Assembly (NCBI GenBank): GCA_017479425.1
Contig: JAFVCD010000028.1
Location: 1-64,000 of the forward strand
Length of the DNA stretch: 64,000 nucleotides
Reading direction: 5' to 3'
Origin: Oscillospiraceae bacterium
Lineage (GTDB): Bacteria > Bacillota > Clostridia > Oscillospirales > Oscillospiraceae
The position numbers and the translations under genes were made by a program. Shown here piece by piece: positions 41,210-49,997 of the stretch. Positions within the stretch are counted from its first letter, which is position 1, and the number at the start of each line of letters is the position of its first letter. Under the pieces are notes generated by a model. It was given only the letters and a program-made list of their open reading frames with translations. It ran no database searches and had not been told where the DNA came from.

Positions 41210-41374
41210 AGATGGTGCAGAGCATGAAATACGGAATTATCGGCGCGTTTAAAAACGGCGTTTGATTATATCGGGAAAGAGATACCGGAGCTCGAAAGGA
41301 GTACCCGATGAACCGGTACTATTACTTCAAGAACGAGCGAGAGCGCATCAAAACAACTCCGGAAGCGGAGTTTT
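41210..41374 (+). other. Leader with degenerate coding traces
   Basis: A short frame from 41224 (MKYGIIGAFKNGV) stops at once, and fragments such as DYIGKEIPELER follow in another frame. AAAGGAG precedes an ATG at 41308 that would extend the ABC ATPase by 44 residues unlike any ABC N-terminus. This looks like the remains of a lost gene. Confidence 0.35.
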
Positions 41375-41406
41375 TTGACGGGGATAGATTAGATACTTCT
41401 AACTCA
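41375..41406 (+). promoter_or_regulatory. Promoter and inverted repeat of the ABC operon, site 2
   Basis: TTGACG (41375-41380), 17-bp spacer, TCTAAC (41398-41403). Overlapping the -10 is 41386-41406; its reverse complement (TGAGTTAGA-AGT-ATCTAATCT) closely matches site 1 (TGAGTTAGA-GAA-ATCTAATTC). The same repressor probably binds both. Confidence 0.55.
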
Positions 41407-41439
41407 AAGAACGACAAGTGTACGAAAGGGGCAACAACA

Positions 41440-42153
41440 GTGTCAGCAGAGGATAAGTTTTTGGAGATCGTAGACCTGAGAAAAAGCTTTGGCGAAGGCG
41501 AGGCACGCCAGGAGGTTCTGAGGGGCGTTGATTTTTCGGTAAAGAGGGGAGAATTCTGCGTGCTGCTCGGGCCGTCAGGCTCGGGTAAATCCACGCTTCT
41601 GAATATTATCGGCGGAATAGACAAGCAGGATTCCGGCTACGTCGCAATCAGCGGCGATAAGCTCGAGGATATGGACGAAAAGCAGCTCACGCGATACCGC
41701 AGGCTTCATCTCGGGTATGTGTTCCAGATGTATAACCTTATTCCGAACCTCAACGTAAAGGAGAATATCGAGGTCGGGGCGTATCTCTCATCAAAGCCGC
41801 TCGACGTGGAGGAGGTGCTGACAACGCTCGGTCTGCAGGAGCACAAGTATAAGTACCCGAATCAGCTCTCCGGCGGTCAGCAGCAGAGAGTTTCAATAGG
41901 CAGAGCGGTTGTGAAGAATCCCGATATACTGATGTGCGACGAGCCGACGGGCGCGCTCGATTATAAGACGAGCAAGGAGATACTTGCGCTCATCGAGGAC
42001 TGCAACCGGAAATACGGCACAACGGTCATAATGGTCACGCACAACGAGGCAATCAGCAAAATGGCAGATCACGTTATCCGCCTGCGCGACGGCGTCGTGC
42101 GCCATAATATCACGAACGAGGCGAAGGTACCGGCCTCCGAGCTTGATTGGTGA
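41440..42153 (+). CDS. ABC transporter ATP-binding protein, MacB/LolD type
   Basis: A 237-residue ATPase: Walker A GPSGSGKST, Q-loop in VFQMYNL, signature LSGGQQQR, Walker B ILMCDEPTGALD and switch His in MVTHN. It belongs to the group that powers FtsX-type permeases for peptide export or sensing. GTG at 41440 after GAAAGGGG is preferred to ATG at 41308, because a promoter and operator lie between the two. The permease gene follows 12 bp later. Confidence 0.88.
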   Translation: MSAEDKFLEIVDLRKSFGEGEARQEVLRGVDFSVKRGEFCVLLGPSGSGKSTLLNIIGGIDKQDSGYVAISGDKLEDMDEKQLTRYRRLHLGYVFQMYNLIPNLNVKENIEVGAYLSSKPLDVEEVLTTLGLQEHKYKYPNQLSGGQQQRVSIGRAVVKNPDILMCDEPTGALDYKTSKEILALIEDCNRKYGTTVIMVTHNEAISKMADHVIRLRDGVVRHNITNEAKVPASELDW

Positions 42154-42165
42154 GGAGGAAAAGAC

Positions 42166-44859
42166 GTGAAGAACCCTCTTATAAAGCGCATCCCGAAGGA
42201 GCTTAGGACGGAATGGCACAAGTATCTTGTGATAATCGTCTTTATGGTCGTAATGATCGGGGTTATCTCGGGTATGTACGTCGGGCATGACAGTATGCTC
42301 GAGGCAGTTGCGGAAGGCAGGGAGGAGCTGAATATCGAGGACGGCTCCTTTGAGCTTAAAAAGAAAGCCTCGCCGGAGCTTATTCGGGCGATCGAGAGCG
42401 GCGAGAGAGCGGACGTAAGGCAGTATTTTATCGACGAGGGCATTCGTGAGGCGGACAAAGAGGTCGCAGAGGCAATCGAAGATGAGCTTCGGGAAACCGT
42501 CCGAGGCGAAATCGAGCGCGCAGTCAGAGAACAGTGCGCCGCCTACGGAATAACCGACGAGGACGTAATAAAGAGTCAGATCGACGCCGCTATCGAGGCA
42601 AATTATGATGACACAATCGCTAAAGCCCGCGAGTCTGAAGATTTTCAGAATGCGGAGGCAGAGGCTTTTGAGAAGGCGCACGAGGCGGTTGTTGAGAAGG
42701 TCGATGAAAAATGGAACGAAATAAGCGAGGAATATGAGCTTGACAGCGCATTCAATGCCGTGCCGGTCACTGTTTTTGAAAACTTCTACCGCAACGAGCC
42801 GGAGGACGATGAGGGTGACGGCGCGGAGGACGCGACGATCAGAGTGTTCAGCAGCGATTCCGAGGTAAACAAGGCTTCATTCCTCGAGGGACGCGCGCCG
42901 GAGAAGCGGAACGAAATCGCAATCGACCGTATGCACGCGGATAACGTCGGCGTAGCAGTCGGAGATACGATTACCGTCGGAGGGCGGCGGTTTGAGGTCG
43001 TGGGACTACTCTCCTACGTCAACTATCTCACCCTGCACGAGTCGAACACTGATTTGATGTTTGACGCCTTTGGCTTCGACGTCGGCATGGTGACGCCGGA
43101 GGCATTTGACGATCTTCCGTCGAGAATGCACTATAACTATGCGTATTTCTATTCAGAAGAGCCCGCGGACAAGATCGCGCTTGCGGACGATGCAGATAAT
43201 TTCCTCAAAATGCTCATCACGCAGACACTTGTGAACGATAACGAGATCGAGGACTTTATACCCGAATACCTGCGGCAGGCGAGCAATTTCGCGCCGTCTG
43301 ATATCGACAGCGATACGGCGGGCACGGCGCTTATGTGCTATATTCTCATCGCGGTCATCGCCTTTGTGTTTGCAATTACGATAACGAACACGATCGAGAA
43401 GGAGGCGACGGTCATCGGAACGCTTCGCGCCTCGGGCTATACAAAGCGCGAGCTTGTCGTTCACTATATGACGATGCCGGTGATCGTTACGCTCATCGGC
43501 GCCGCAGTCGGAAATCTACTCGGCTATACGGCGTTTCGCACGGTGGCTCTGAAGCTCTATTACAACAGCTACAGTCTGCCCGCCTGCGAGCCGATCTTCA
43601 GCCGCGAGGGATTTGTTAAGACAACGGTCATTCCGCTTGCGCTGATGTTTTTTGTAAATCTGTTTGTAATTCTGAGGCAGCTGAGGCTATCGCCGCTGCA
43701 GTTTCTGAGGAGAGATCTGCGCAGAACGCGGAGGAGCAAGGCGCGCAGACTTCCGGCGTGGTCGTTCCTGCGGCGGTTCAGACTGCGGGTCATGCTGCAA
43801 AATATAAGCAATTACGCGGTTCTGATTTTCGGAGTTATCTTCATCGAGCTGATGCTCTGCTTTGCTTTCGGCCTGCCCGACTCGCTGGAGTATTACAGTG
43901 AAAAGGCGCCGGAGATGATGTTTGCGGACTACCAGTATATGCTGATGGGCAATAAGGACGAGGACGGCGAGTTAATTACAACGGGCGAGCCCTCAGCCGA
44001 GCGCTTCTCGAGCACAACTCTGAAATACGCGAAGAGCAGAAACGCGCTGTTTGAGGGCTTGGGCTCAGGAGGCGACGAGTCTGTCACGGTCTACGGCATC
44101 GAGGACGGAAGCGCCTATATTTCGCTTCCGGACGAGCTCAGAGAAGGCGAAGCGTACATCTCGTCGGCATTTCGTGATAAGTTTGGCCTGCGCGCGGGCG
44201 ATAAAATCACGCTCAGCGAGGAGTACGCAAACAAGTCTTATACGTTCACAGTAAAGGGCGTTGCGGATTATGACGGCGGGATTGCCGTGTTTATGAAAAA
44301 CGCCGCCTTTAACGCAGCGTTCGATAAGAGCGAGGACAGCTTCAACGGCTTTTTGTCCCGGGAGGAGATAACCGACCTTGATGAGAAGAACATTGCCGTT
44401 GTAGTTACCGAGAAGGACATCACAAAGGTCACAAATCAGCTTATGCACTCCATGGGGCAGTTCTTCTGGGTGTTCAAAATTGCGATGGTGGTGCTCTCCG
44501 CTGCGCTTATCTATCTTCTTGCGAAAATCATCATCGAGCGGAACGAGCAGCCGATCTCCATGGCGAAAATATTGGGCTTTGAGAACAGAGAAATCGCCTC
44601 CGTTTATATTCTTCCGACCGCGATCGTGGTGACTGCTTCTGCTCTTTTCAGCTTCGCAGTCGGTTATTTACTGATGATTCAGCTTTTCAAGCTGTTTATG
44701 CTGCAGATGGACGGGTACTTTGCCTTTTATATGAAGCCGGAGTCAATGGCTCTGAGCGTTGTGTATCTTCTTGTCGGATATGCGCTCGTCTCGCTCGTCG
44801 ATTTTGCAAGGATAAAGCAAATTCCGACGGACAAAGCGCTGAAAAATATGGATGTATAA
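42166..44859 (+). CDS. FtsX-family ABC permease
   Basis: An 897-residue permease with one N-terminal helix (about 18-38), a large external domain (about 40-385) and three helices with the FtsX core (about 390-510; TITNTIEKEATVIGTLRASGYTKREL). A second half follows: helix at about 545, an external domain to about 760, then three helices (765-890) with SMAKILGFENREIASVY. The first external domain contains a highly charged, probably coiled-coil stretch (about 60-190) inserted before the MacB-like domain. It pairs with the ATPase upstream and probably exports or senses an antimicrobial or peptide. The TTAGA-type operators suggest induction. Confidence 0.87.
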   Translation: MKNPLIKRIPKELRTEWHKYLVIIVFMVVMIGVISGMYVGHDSMLEAVAEGREELNIEDGSFELKKKASPELIRAIESGERADVRQYFIDEGIREADKEVAEAIEDELRETVRGEIERAVREQCAAYGITDEDVIKSQIDAAIEANYDDTIAKARESEDFQNAEAEAFEKAHEAVVEKVDEKWNEISEEYELDSAFNAVPVTVFENFYRNEPEDDEGDGAEDATIRVFSSDSEVNKASFLEGRAPEKRNEIAIDRMHADNVGVAVGDTITVGGRRFEVVGLLSYVNYLTLHESNTDLMFDAFGFDVGMVTPEAFDDLPSRMHYNYAYFYSEEPADKIALADDADNFLKMLITQTLVNDNEIEDFIPEYLRQASNFAPSDIDSDTAGTALMCYILIAVIAFVFAITITNTIEKEATVIGTLRASGYTKRELVVHYMTMPVIVTLIGAAVGNLLGYTAFRTVALKLYYNSYSLPACEPIFSREGFVKTTVIPLALMFFVNLFVILRQLRLSPLQFLRRDLRRTRRSKARRLPAWSFLRRFRLRVMLQNISNYAVLIFGVIFIELMLCFAFGLPDSLEYYSEKAPEMMFADYQYMLMGNKDEDGELITTGEPSAERFSSTTLKYAKSRNALFEGLGSGGDESVTVYGIEDGSAYISLPDELREGEAYISSAFRDKFGLRAGDKITLSEEYANKSYTFTVKGVADYDGGIAVFMKNAAFNAAFDKSEDSFNGFLSREEITDLDEKNIAVVVTEKDITKVTNQLMHSMGQFFWVFKIAMVVLSAALIYLLAKIIIERNEQPISMAKILGFENREIASVYILPTAIVVTASALFSFAVGYLLMIQLFKLFMLQMDGYFAFYMKPESMALSVVYLLVGYALVSLVDFARIKQIPTDKALKNMDV

Positions 44860-44861
44860 CA

Positions 44862-44892
44862 AAAACCCGCCGCGTTTCAGCGGCGGGTTTTA
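44862..44892. terminator. Terminator of the ABC operon
   Basis: Stem AAACCCGCCGC / GCGGCGGGTTT with loop GTTTCA, flanked by A and T runs; it can also stop the convergent methyltransferase operon. Confidence 0.78.
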
Positions 44893-44930
44893 AATTGCTG
44901 CAAAAATGGAACGAATAGGCGAAATTTTTA

Positions 44931-45758
44931 TCAAAAGGCGATCCTGACGATCTTCATTCTTACAAGGCTGTCGCAGAAGCGGATCATAAGCTTATGGAAC
45001 GCACCGACCTTATCGTAAATATCCCGGTATCCGCGCATATAGCTCTTCGCCGTGACGGAGGAGAAGCGCTCGCTCCATCCCGCGAGGGAAGCTTCATTCT
45101 CGAGCGAGAAGAATGCGCCGACGTCGGTGATACCCGCCTCGCGGAGCCATGTGCTTCGCATGAGCTTCGCGCCGCGCTCATTGCAGGAGTCAAAGGCAAG
45201 CACACCGCCCGGGAAGCGCTCCGCCATCGCGCAGAAGAGCCTTTTCACGTCCTCGGTTCTGAAATAGTAGAATACGCCGGCGGCGAAAAACACCGCGCCG
45301 TCGGCGGCGATGATTCTATCCATCCACGAGTAATCATTAAGATCGCAGGATATGTTTTCCTCGCGCTCTCCGGCGGGCAGAAGCTCGTTTCGCACACTTA
45401 TAACGTCCGGCAGGTCGATGTTATAGCCCCGGCACTCGCCGTTATCGACCTTTGAAAAGGTGTCGTCCAGCCCGCAGCCGAGGTTTATGACTGCCGCCCT
45501 CGGATGTGCCTTCAAATACCCCTCAACCTCACAGCGCAGGTCATACTGGCGCTGCGCCACCTCGAGCGCACCGAAAAGCCCCGCGGCGGATTCCATCTTC
45601 TTCCGCTTTTCTTCAAAGTCATAGTCGAGGCTGTCGCAGATGCGTTTTGCCTCCGGGTCAGAAAAAAGCTCCGGAAAGCGCTCGGAGCATACAAGCCGCC
45701 CGAAAAGCGGAATGACAAGCGTCTCCTGAACGGTATTTTTCTCAATATGGTATTTCAT
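44931..45758 (-). CDS. SAM-dependent methyltransferase, leucine-carboxyl-methyltransferase-like
   Basis: A 275-residue class I methyltransferase of the LCM/PPM-like group often linked to polyketide or small-molecule O-methylation. The SAM loop is VINLGCGLDDTFSKV, followed by YNIDLPDVISVRNELL and a post-loop FFAAGVFYYF. It is the last gene of a three-gene operon, its ATG overlapping the stop of the ATC-hydrolase-like gene. The small-molecule substrate is not identifiable; carboxyl or hydroxyl methylation is typical. Confidence 0.85.
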   Translation of the reverse strand: MKYHIEKNTVQETLVIPLFGRLVCSERFPELFSDPEAKRICDSLDYDFEEKRKKMESAAGLFGALEVAQRQYDLRCEVEGYLKAHPRAAVINLGCGLDDTFSKVDNGECRGYNIDLPDVISVRNELLPAGEREENISCDLNDYSWMDRIIAADGAVFFAAGVFYYFRTEDVKRLFCAMAERFPGGVLAFDSCNERGAKLMRSTWLREAGITDVGAFFSLENEASLAGWSERFSSVTAKSYMRGYRDIYDKVGAFHKLMIRFCDSLVRMKIVRIAF

Positions 45759-46396
45759 CGTAAGGTTCCTTTCTTTTTGTATCCGCAGTCGCAGTATGGG
45801 CCTCCGGAGGCTATAGTGTACTCACGCCGAAACTCCGACGCGCCGCCCGCCTCGCTCATCGTATAGTCAAGGCGGCACATGGCGGGAACAAACTCAGAAA
45901 TCCCCAGTTCACCCATAAGCGCGCAGATTCCGCACCTTGTAAACCTCGCCTCATAGCCGCTGCCGTCGGGGTATGGCAGATACTCCATATTCCATGAATA
46001 CGGGTTGCGGTTGGCGGCGCGCAGAGCGGCGGTCTCTCTCATGCCTCTGATATCTGCTTCGGTAAACTTTCTCCTGCCGCTCAAACGGCAAAAAAGCTTC
46101 ATGGGCGCGGTCATCATGGCTTTACGGTAATAATCCGTCACCGTTTCGACCGCAGGTCTTTCCGGCAGGCTGAGAAGAAAGGATGAGAGCATCGCGCAGC
46201 TTACGATGTTCATTCTGAAGCGATCCGCGCGCTCAAACTCCGGAAGACTCTGAATTATCTCCTTGTATTTACGCTTTGCCCCTGAGGTGACGGACTTTGC
46301 CGCTTTATCGTCATATCCGAGCGTATCCGTCAGCTGCCTGCGGAACGATCCGGCAAAGAGAAGCCACATACCCGCAGGCATTCCCGCGTATTTCAT
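45755..46396 (-). CDS. L-2-amino-thiazoline-4-carboxylate hydrolase-like protein
   Basis: A 213-residue protein resembling the ATC hydrolase family, with the conserved C-terminal block FTRCGICALMGELGISEFVPAMCRLDYTM. A helical N-terminal region precedes it. The family name comes from Pseudomonas enzymes that open the thiazoline ring on the way to cysteine, but most clostridial members are untested. A Cys-rich tail (YCDCGYKKKG) is unusual. ATG at 46396 follows GGAGGAGCGCG and is preferred to an upstream GTG inside the preceding gene. It lies between a BAAT-type hydrolase and a methyltransferase. Confidence 0.7.
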   Translation of the reverse strand: MKYAGMPAGMWLLFAGSFRRQLTDTLGYDDKAAKSVTSGAKRKYKEIIQSLPEFERADRFRMNIVSCAMLSSFLLSLPERPAVETVTDYYRKAMMTAPMKLFCRLSGRRKFTEADIRGMRETAALRAANRNPYSWNMEYLPYPDGSGYEARFTRCGICALMGELGISEFVPAMCRLDYTMSEAGGASEFRREYTIASGGPYCDCGYKKKGTLR

Positions 46397-46407
46397 CGCG
46401 CTCCTCC

Positions 46408-47334
46408 TTACCATTCAGCGAGGGCTTTTCTCAGCCTTCTGTCAATGTCGAGCCGCGTTTCGCGGCACTGCCTCTTATGCTCTTTTCCGGCTTTGAACAT
46501 AAAGGAAACGAGAAGTCCCGAGCCAACCGGAAGCATCATTCTGAGCATGGAATCCGGAAAGACAAAGTGTGTTCCGTGCTCATAGAGCCAGCTCTCGCAG
46601 GTGCAATCGTGAGGCATTTCGGCAAGGCGGGCTTCCATTCTGCGTATGTATCTGCAGGTGTCCCACAGAACGTCGTCCTCCGCGCCGATGAATATGAGCT
46701 TCCCGCGGATTCTCTCGACCTTGATGCGCTCGGACTCCTCGATGGGGTGACGCTTTTCGGACTCGTCAAACATTCTGCGCGAGGCGACCTTGTCGCCGCC
46801 GGACCTTGCCTCCTCCCTGAGCTTCTGCCAATATTCGGGGTGCCGGTAGGCGTATGGAAGGAACGGGAGCGGCTTACCCTGCCACGTTACCGAGGATTCG
46901 TGATCGCCGGGCCGCTCTGTCGCGCCGTCCTTTCCGTCGCGGTAGAAGCCCTCCATCACGAAGTCGGGAGGGGAGATGGCAATCGTCAGCGACAGCTCGG
47001 GGTAATAGCTTGCCGCCAGAAGCGCCATCATACCGGTGGTGGAGGCGCCGACAACGCCGAGCTTTCTGCACCCCTGCGCCCGCATAAACGCAATCGCTTT
47101 CCCGAACCGCTCCAGCGGATAGCTGTGATGCCCGTAATCCTTCTTGTCCGGGCTCATCGCCATAACGCTTATGTTCTGCCCGTTCAGCCACTTCGCGCCG
47201 GACTCTGCCATTCTGTCCTCAGCGCTGTCACCGAGCATGAGGATAACAGCCCGGTCAGAGATAGTAGAACAAGGGTACCACGCTCCGTTAAACCCGTCTG
47301 AGCCGATCCTGAATACCTGCTTTTTTCCCAACAT
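46408..47334 (-). CDS. BAAT-type acyl-CoA thioesterase-like hydrolase
   Basis: A 308-residue alpha/beta hydrolase like the C-terminal domain of bile-acid-CoA:amino-acid N-acyltransferase and acyl-CoA thioesterases. The nucleophile Ser is in VGASTTGMMAL, the acid probably in FIGAEDDVLWD and the His in YEHGTHFVFP. In bile-acid enzymes the nucleophile is Cys; here it is Ser, which favours hydrolysis over transfer. It is the first gene of a three-gene operon whose promoter contains a near-perfect palindrome. It may act on antibiotics or acyl compounds. Confidence 0.75.
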   Translation of the reverse strand: MLGKKQVFRIGSDGFNGAWYPCSTISDRAVILMLGDSAEDRMAESGAKWLNGQNISVMAMSPDKKDYGHHSYPLERFGKAIAFMRAQGCRKLGVVGASTTGMMALLAASYYPELSLTIAISPPDFVMEGFYRDGKDGATERPGDHESSVTWQGKPLPFLPYAYRHPEYWQKLREEARSGGDKVASRRMFDESEKRHPIEESERIKVERIRGKLIFIGAEDDVLWDTCRYIRRMEARLAEMPHDCTCESWLYEHGTHFVFPDSMLRMMLPVGSGLLVSFMFKAGKEHKRQCRETRLDIDRRLRKALAEW

Positions 47335-47423
47335 CAGCTTATCCTCCGATCCGCAAATACTCTGTTAGTTACAACTAACTATATCACGCCGCCGCGGTCA
47401 ATTCAAGACTTTTTTGCGGATAA
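47335..47423 (-). promoter_or_regulatory. Promoter and palindromic operator of the hydrolase operon
   Basis: GTTAGTTACAACTAAC (47365-47380) is a 7-2-7 perfect inverted repeat. On the minus strand TTGACC (47402-47397) lies upstream and the palindrome covers the -10/start region (TATAGTTAGTT). This is a typical site for a MarR- or TetR-type repressor, none of which is encoded next to it. Confidence 0.5.
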
Positions 47424-47457
47424 GCAAAAAAGCCTGATCGGCTTGCGACCAGGCTTT
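47424..47457 (-). terminator. Terminator of the module B two-component genes
   Basis: On the minus strand AAGCCTG / CAGGCTT stem followed by a T run (TTTTTTGC). Confidence 0.65.
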
Positions 47458-47676
47458 CGATGAGTAGACTTTGTCTTTTGGCACGCTTGATGCGAATTTT
47501 CGTACGACCGCAAAAGTCGGAGTTTTCACTTGCTTTGGAAAAACGCTTATTCTGCGCCGTTTTCCGGCGTTTTCAGGCAGTATCCAAAAATAACTAAAAT
47601 CGCCGCGAAGCCTTGTGAACACTGGCTCCGCGGCGAGTTTGCCTTTTAGCGGTTAAATCAAACGCTGCTGCGCTGA
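47458..47676. other. Gene-free stretch with repeats
   Basis: It contains a degenerate third copy of the dispersed hairpin repeat (TTCGATGAGTAGACTTTG, from 47455) and an inverted repeat TCGCCGCG / CGCGGCGA (about 47602-47637). No plausible gene is present. Confidence 0.4.
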
Positions 47677-48387
47677 TTATTTGAGCTTCTGATAGGACTC
47701 AACGGCGTTCATAAGCGAGCGCTTTCTCGGCTGACTTATGCGCAGCTCGGTGCCGTCCTGCATATAGAGCGTGTAGCCCTTAATGCCCTGAACGTATCTG
47801 AGGTTTACGAGGCAGGAGTTGGAGCAGCGGGCAAAGCCCTTGCCGGAGAGCAGCTTTTCAAGGCTTGAGATAGTCTGAAACTCGGAATAAGTGCCGTCAA
47901 AGGTGTGGTAGGTGAGGAGATGGTCCTGCACATCGATATATGTCACATCGCGCAGGCTTATCCGCGCCGTCCCGTAGCCGGTCGGCACCATAAGTCCGTC
48001 GTTTTCATCGGAGTTCAGGTGGCGTATCGCCTTTGTCATTTTCAGAGCGAAGTTGTAGTACTGCACGGGCTTCAGAATATAGTCGAGCGCTTCGACCTCG
48101 TAGCCCTGGATTGCATACTGCGCGAGGCTCGTTACAAAAATCAGGCCAACGCTTGCGTCCAGCGCACGGATACGCTTTGCAGCGTCCATTCCGTTTATGT
48201 CGGGCATCTGAATATCCATGAAGATGATATCGTACTCAGCCTTGTACTTTTCAAGCAGCATGAGGGGAGAAACGAAGGTGTCGACAAGAAAAGCGATATC
48301 GTTCTCATCTCCGAAGCGCCTGATATAATCCTTAAGAGTTTCGCGCGCTTTTTCTTCGTCCTCTACTATTGCAATCCGGACTGTCAT
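47677..48387 (-). CDS. LytTR-family response regulator (module B)
   Basis: A 236-residue response regulator, paralogue of the one at 6393. The receiver has Asp58 in IIFMDIQMP, an identical motif, and Lys in YILKPVQY. The LytTR domain (about 135-236) ends FARCSNSCLVNLRYV and LRISQPRKRSLMNAVESY. AAGGAGGTGCGTT precedes the ATG. It is transcribed after the module B kinase but has its own promoter with two half-sites 20 bp apart, so it probably activates itself, the lipoprotein-GH10-GH3 operon and the lipoprotein-GH3 operon at 58026. Differences in its LytTR domain match the different half-site of module B. Confidence 0.9.
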   Translation of the reverse strand: MTVRIAIVEDEEKARETLKDYIRRFGDENDIAFLVDTFVSPLMLLEKYKAEYDIIFMDIQMPDINGMDAAKRIRALDASVGLIFVTSLAQYAIQGYEVEALDYILKPVQYYNFALKMTKAIRHLNSDENDGLMVPTGYGTARISLRDVTYIDVQDHLLTYHTFDGTYSEFQTISSLEKLLSGKGFARCSNSCLVNLRYVQGIKGYTLYMQDGTELRISQPRKRSLMNAVESYQKLK

Positions 48388-48410
48388 AACGCACCTCCTT
48401 CGTTTCCTCT

Positions 48411-48479
48411 ATTTTAGCAAAGACCTTTAGCTGTTTCGAGCCGTATTTCTTGAATTAAAGATTTTTTTCGTGAGCTAAA
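48411..48479 (-). promoter_or_regulatory. LytTR-B operator and promoter of the module B regulator
   Basis: Minus strand: TTTAGCTCACGAAA (48479-48466) and TTTAATTCAAGAAA (48459-48446), exactly 20 bp apart. Nine bases after the second core (TTAATTCAAG) comes a poor -35 TCGAAA (48439-48434), then a 17-bp spacer and TAAAAT (48416-48411). The weak -35 implies dependence on an activator. The sites overlap the end of the kinase gene. Confidence 0.7.
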
Positions 48480-49819
48480 GGCAGGGGAATGGAGATGAAC
48501 ACAGTGTAAATATCCTTCTGAGTCTGAACGTTCAGAGTTCCTCCGTACTCGGCTACGATATAGCGCATAGACATAGTTCCGAAGCCGTGATGGTGGGAGT
48601 CGGACTTCGTGGTTTCGCCGGGAGATACTAATGCGCCGTCAAAGAAGTTTGTAATTTCAATATGTATTGCGCCGTTTTTCTTACCGATGGTCATACTGAT
48701 AACGCGCTTATCTTCATCATCGAGCTTTTTTACCGCCTCGATAGCGTTTGAGAGAGCGTTATTGAAAAGGGAATAGATGTGCCTTGTGCGCATAAAGCTG
48801 AGAGCCGCGCCATCTGCTATGCAGCTGAGCTGGATATGCTCCTTTTCACACGAGAGCTGGGCGATGCGCAGCACCACGTCCAAAACCTCATTGCCGGTCT
48901 TGATGTTGGAATCGTAAAAATCCATGGCGCCCCGCAGCTCGTCAAGCTCACGGTCTGTGAGCCTGCCGGAGAAGTCGTCAAGCTGGTGCTTGAGGTCGTG
49001 ACAGCGGGTATTGATGACGTCGATGTTCTCCTTTAGCTGCAGATACTGCTTGCGCTCCTCACGAAGTACCTGATCCATAATTTCCTTTTCGGTTCGGTAT
49101 TGGCTGCGGAAGGCGATCTCGTTGGAGTAGAGGAGAATAAAAATCGAAATCGAAACGAGATAGAGGCGATAGAGCAAAAACGAGGCGAGGCTGTCCGCCG
49201 GAAACTCTGTCCTGAGGCAGTCCGGAACGATCAGAATAAAGAGACAGAATGTGGTCAGCAGCACCGTGGAGGTGCTGCTTTTTTTGTCAAGCTCCTCATA
49301 TTTTTCGTAACGGAAGAGCTTAAAAAGAGCGAAGTAGGCTATGGTGTTGATTACGAAGAACAACAGCCAGTCCCATACAGTGGTGTTGAACTCTCCGCCT
49401 ATTCTGAAAAGGGAAATAGTTTCGCGCTCATCGCCGCCGGAAAGAGTGAGGATGAGGGAAAAGAAGGCAAGTCCGATTTCCGTTGCACCGATAGAGGCGC
49501 ACAGCACCTTGAGCCGGGACACAATGCTGCCCTCGCAGCAGAGCATAATAATAAGCAGCGGCATACAAAACTGGGTAAAGCGCATGAATGCGCGGGTGTA
49601 GATATTGTCAAAGCTGTATCTGAGGTAAACCGTGCAGATAAGCGCAAGAGCACAGATAAAGAGCGAGAATACAAGGCGCAGAGCATATGTCGGCTTTCTG
49701 CGAAGGGGATACATGAAAATAAGCACGCTGATTATAAGCCGGACGCTGGAGCTTAATTGTATGAATAGCTGCTGGACAAGATCTTGAGGAAAAATTTTGA
49801 GAATTTCCGACATTTTCAT
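48455..49819 (-). CDS. AgrC-like sensor histidine kinase (module B)
   Basis: A 454-residue kinase, paralogue of the one at 4988. About six membrane helices occupy residues 12-215. RCHDLKHQLDD holds the likely phospho-acceptor His274. The GHKL ATPase has NALSNAIEA, and HGFGTMSMRYI near the C-terminus. ATG at 49819 (MKMSEILK) follows GCGAAAGGAGG; a longer frame running into the neighbouring promoter is rejected. Its partner is the LytTR regulator downstream. It diverges from the lipoprotein gene at 49998. The ligand is unknown and no pheromone or export genes are nearby. Confidence 0.87.
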   Translation of the reverse strand: MKMSEILKIFPQDLVQQLFIQLSSSVRLIISVLIFMYPLRRKPTYALRLVFSLFICALALICTVYLRYSFDNIYTRAFMRFTQFCMPLLIIMLCCEGSIVSRLKVLCASIGATEIGLAFFSLILTLSGGDERETISLFRIGGEFNTTVWDWLLFFVINTIAYFALFKLFRYEKYEELDKKSSTSTVLLTTFCLFILIVPDCLRTEFPADSLASFLLYRLYLVSISIFILLYSNEIAFRSQYRTEKEIMDQVLREERKQYLQLKENIDVINTRCHDLKHQLDDFSGRLTDRELDELRGAMDFYDSNIKTGNEVLDVVLRIAQLSCEKEHIQLSCIADGAALSFMRTRHIYSLFNNALSNAIEAVKKLDDEDKRVISMTIGKKNGAIHIEITNFFDGALVSPGETTKSDSHHHGFGTMSMRYIVAEYGGTLNVQTQKDIYTVFISIPLPLAHEKNL

Positions 49820-49841
49820 CCTCCTTTCGCGGTACTTATAT

Positions 49842-49870
49842 AAAATATCACCTTTTTTTAGCGCGGTCAA
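49842..49870 (-). promoter_or_regulatory. Promoter of the module B kinase gene
   Basis: Minus strand TTGACC (49870-49865), 17-bp spacer, TATTTT (49847-49842). The -35 is identical to that of the module A kinase, and no half-site pair precedes it in the activating position. Confidence 0.6.
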
Positions 49871-49880
49871 TAAACGACCC

Positions 49881-49950
49881 TTTAGTTCACGAAATAATTG
49901 CTTACTGTACGAAAAACCGGTTGTTTTGCAAGGGTGTTTCTGGCTAAAAT
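49881..49950 (+). promoter_or_regulatory. LytTR-B operator and promoter of the module B hydrolase operon
   Basis: TTTAGTTCACGAAA (49881-49894) and CTTACTGTACGAAA (49901-49914) are 20 bp apart. Nine bases after the second core (TTACTGTACG) come TTGTTT (49921-49926), an 18-bp spacer and TAAAAT (49945-49950). The whole block aligns with 57925-57992 before the next lipoprotein gene. Confidence 0.72.
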
Positions 49951-49997
49951 GCACTTATAACCAATCCGCGAAAGCGGAAATTTAGGAGGATATTACA

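Noticed and set aside
41308..41439. N-terminal extension of the ABC ATPase from ATG 41308
   Set aside because: Although AAAGGAG precedes it, a promoter and operator lie inside the extension and the added residues do not resemble an ABC protein; GTG 41440 is preferred.
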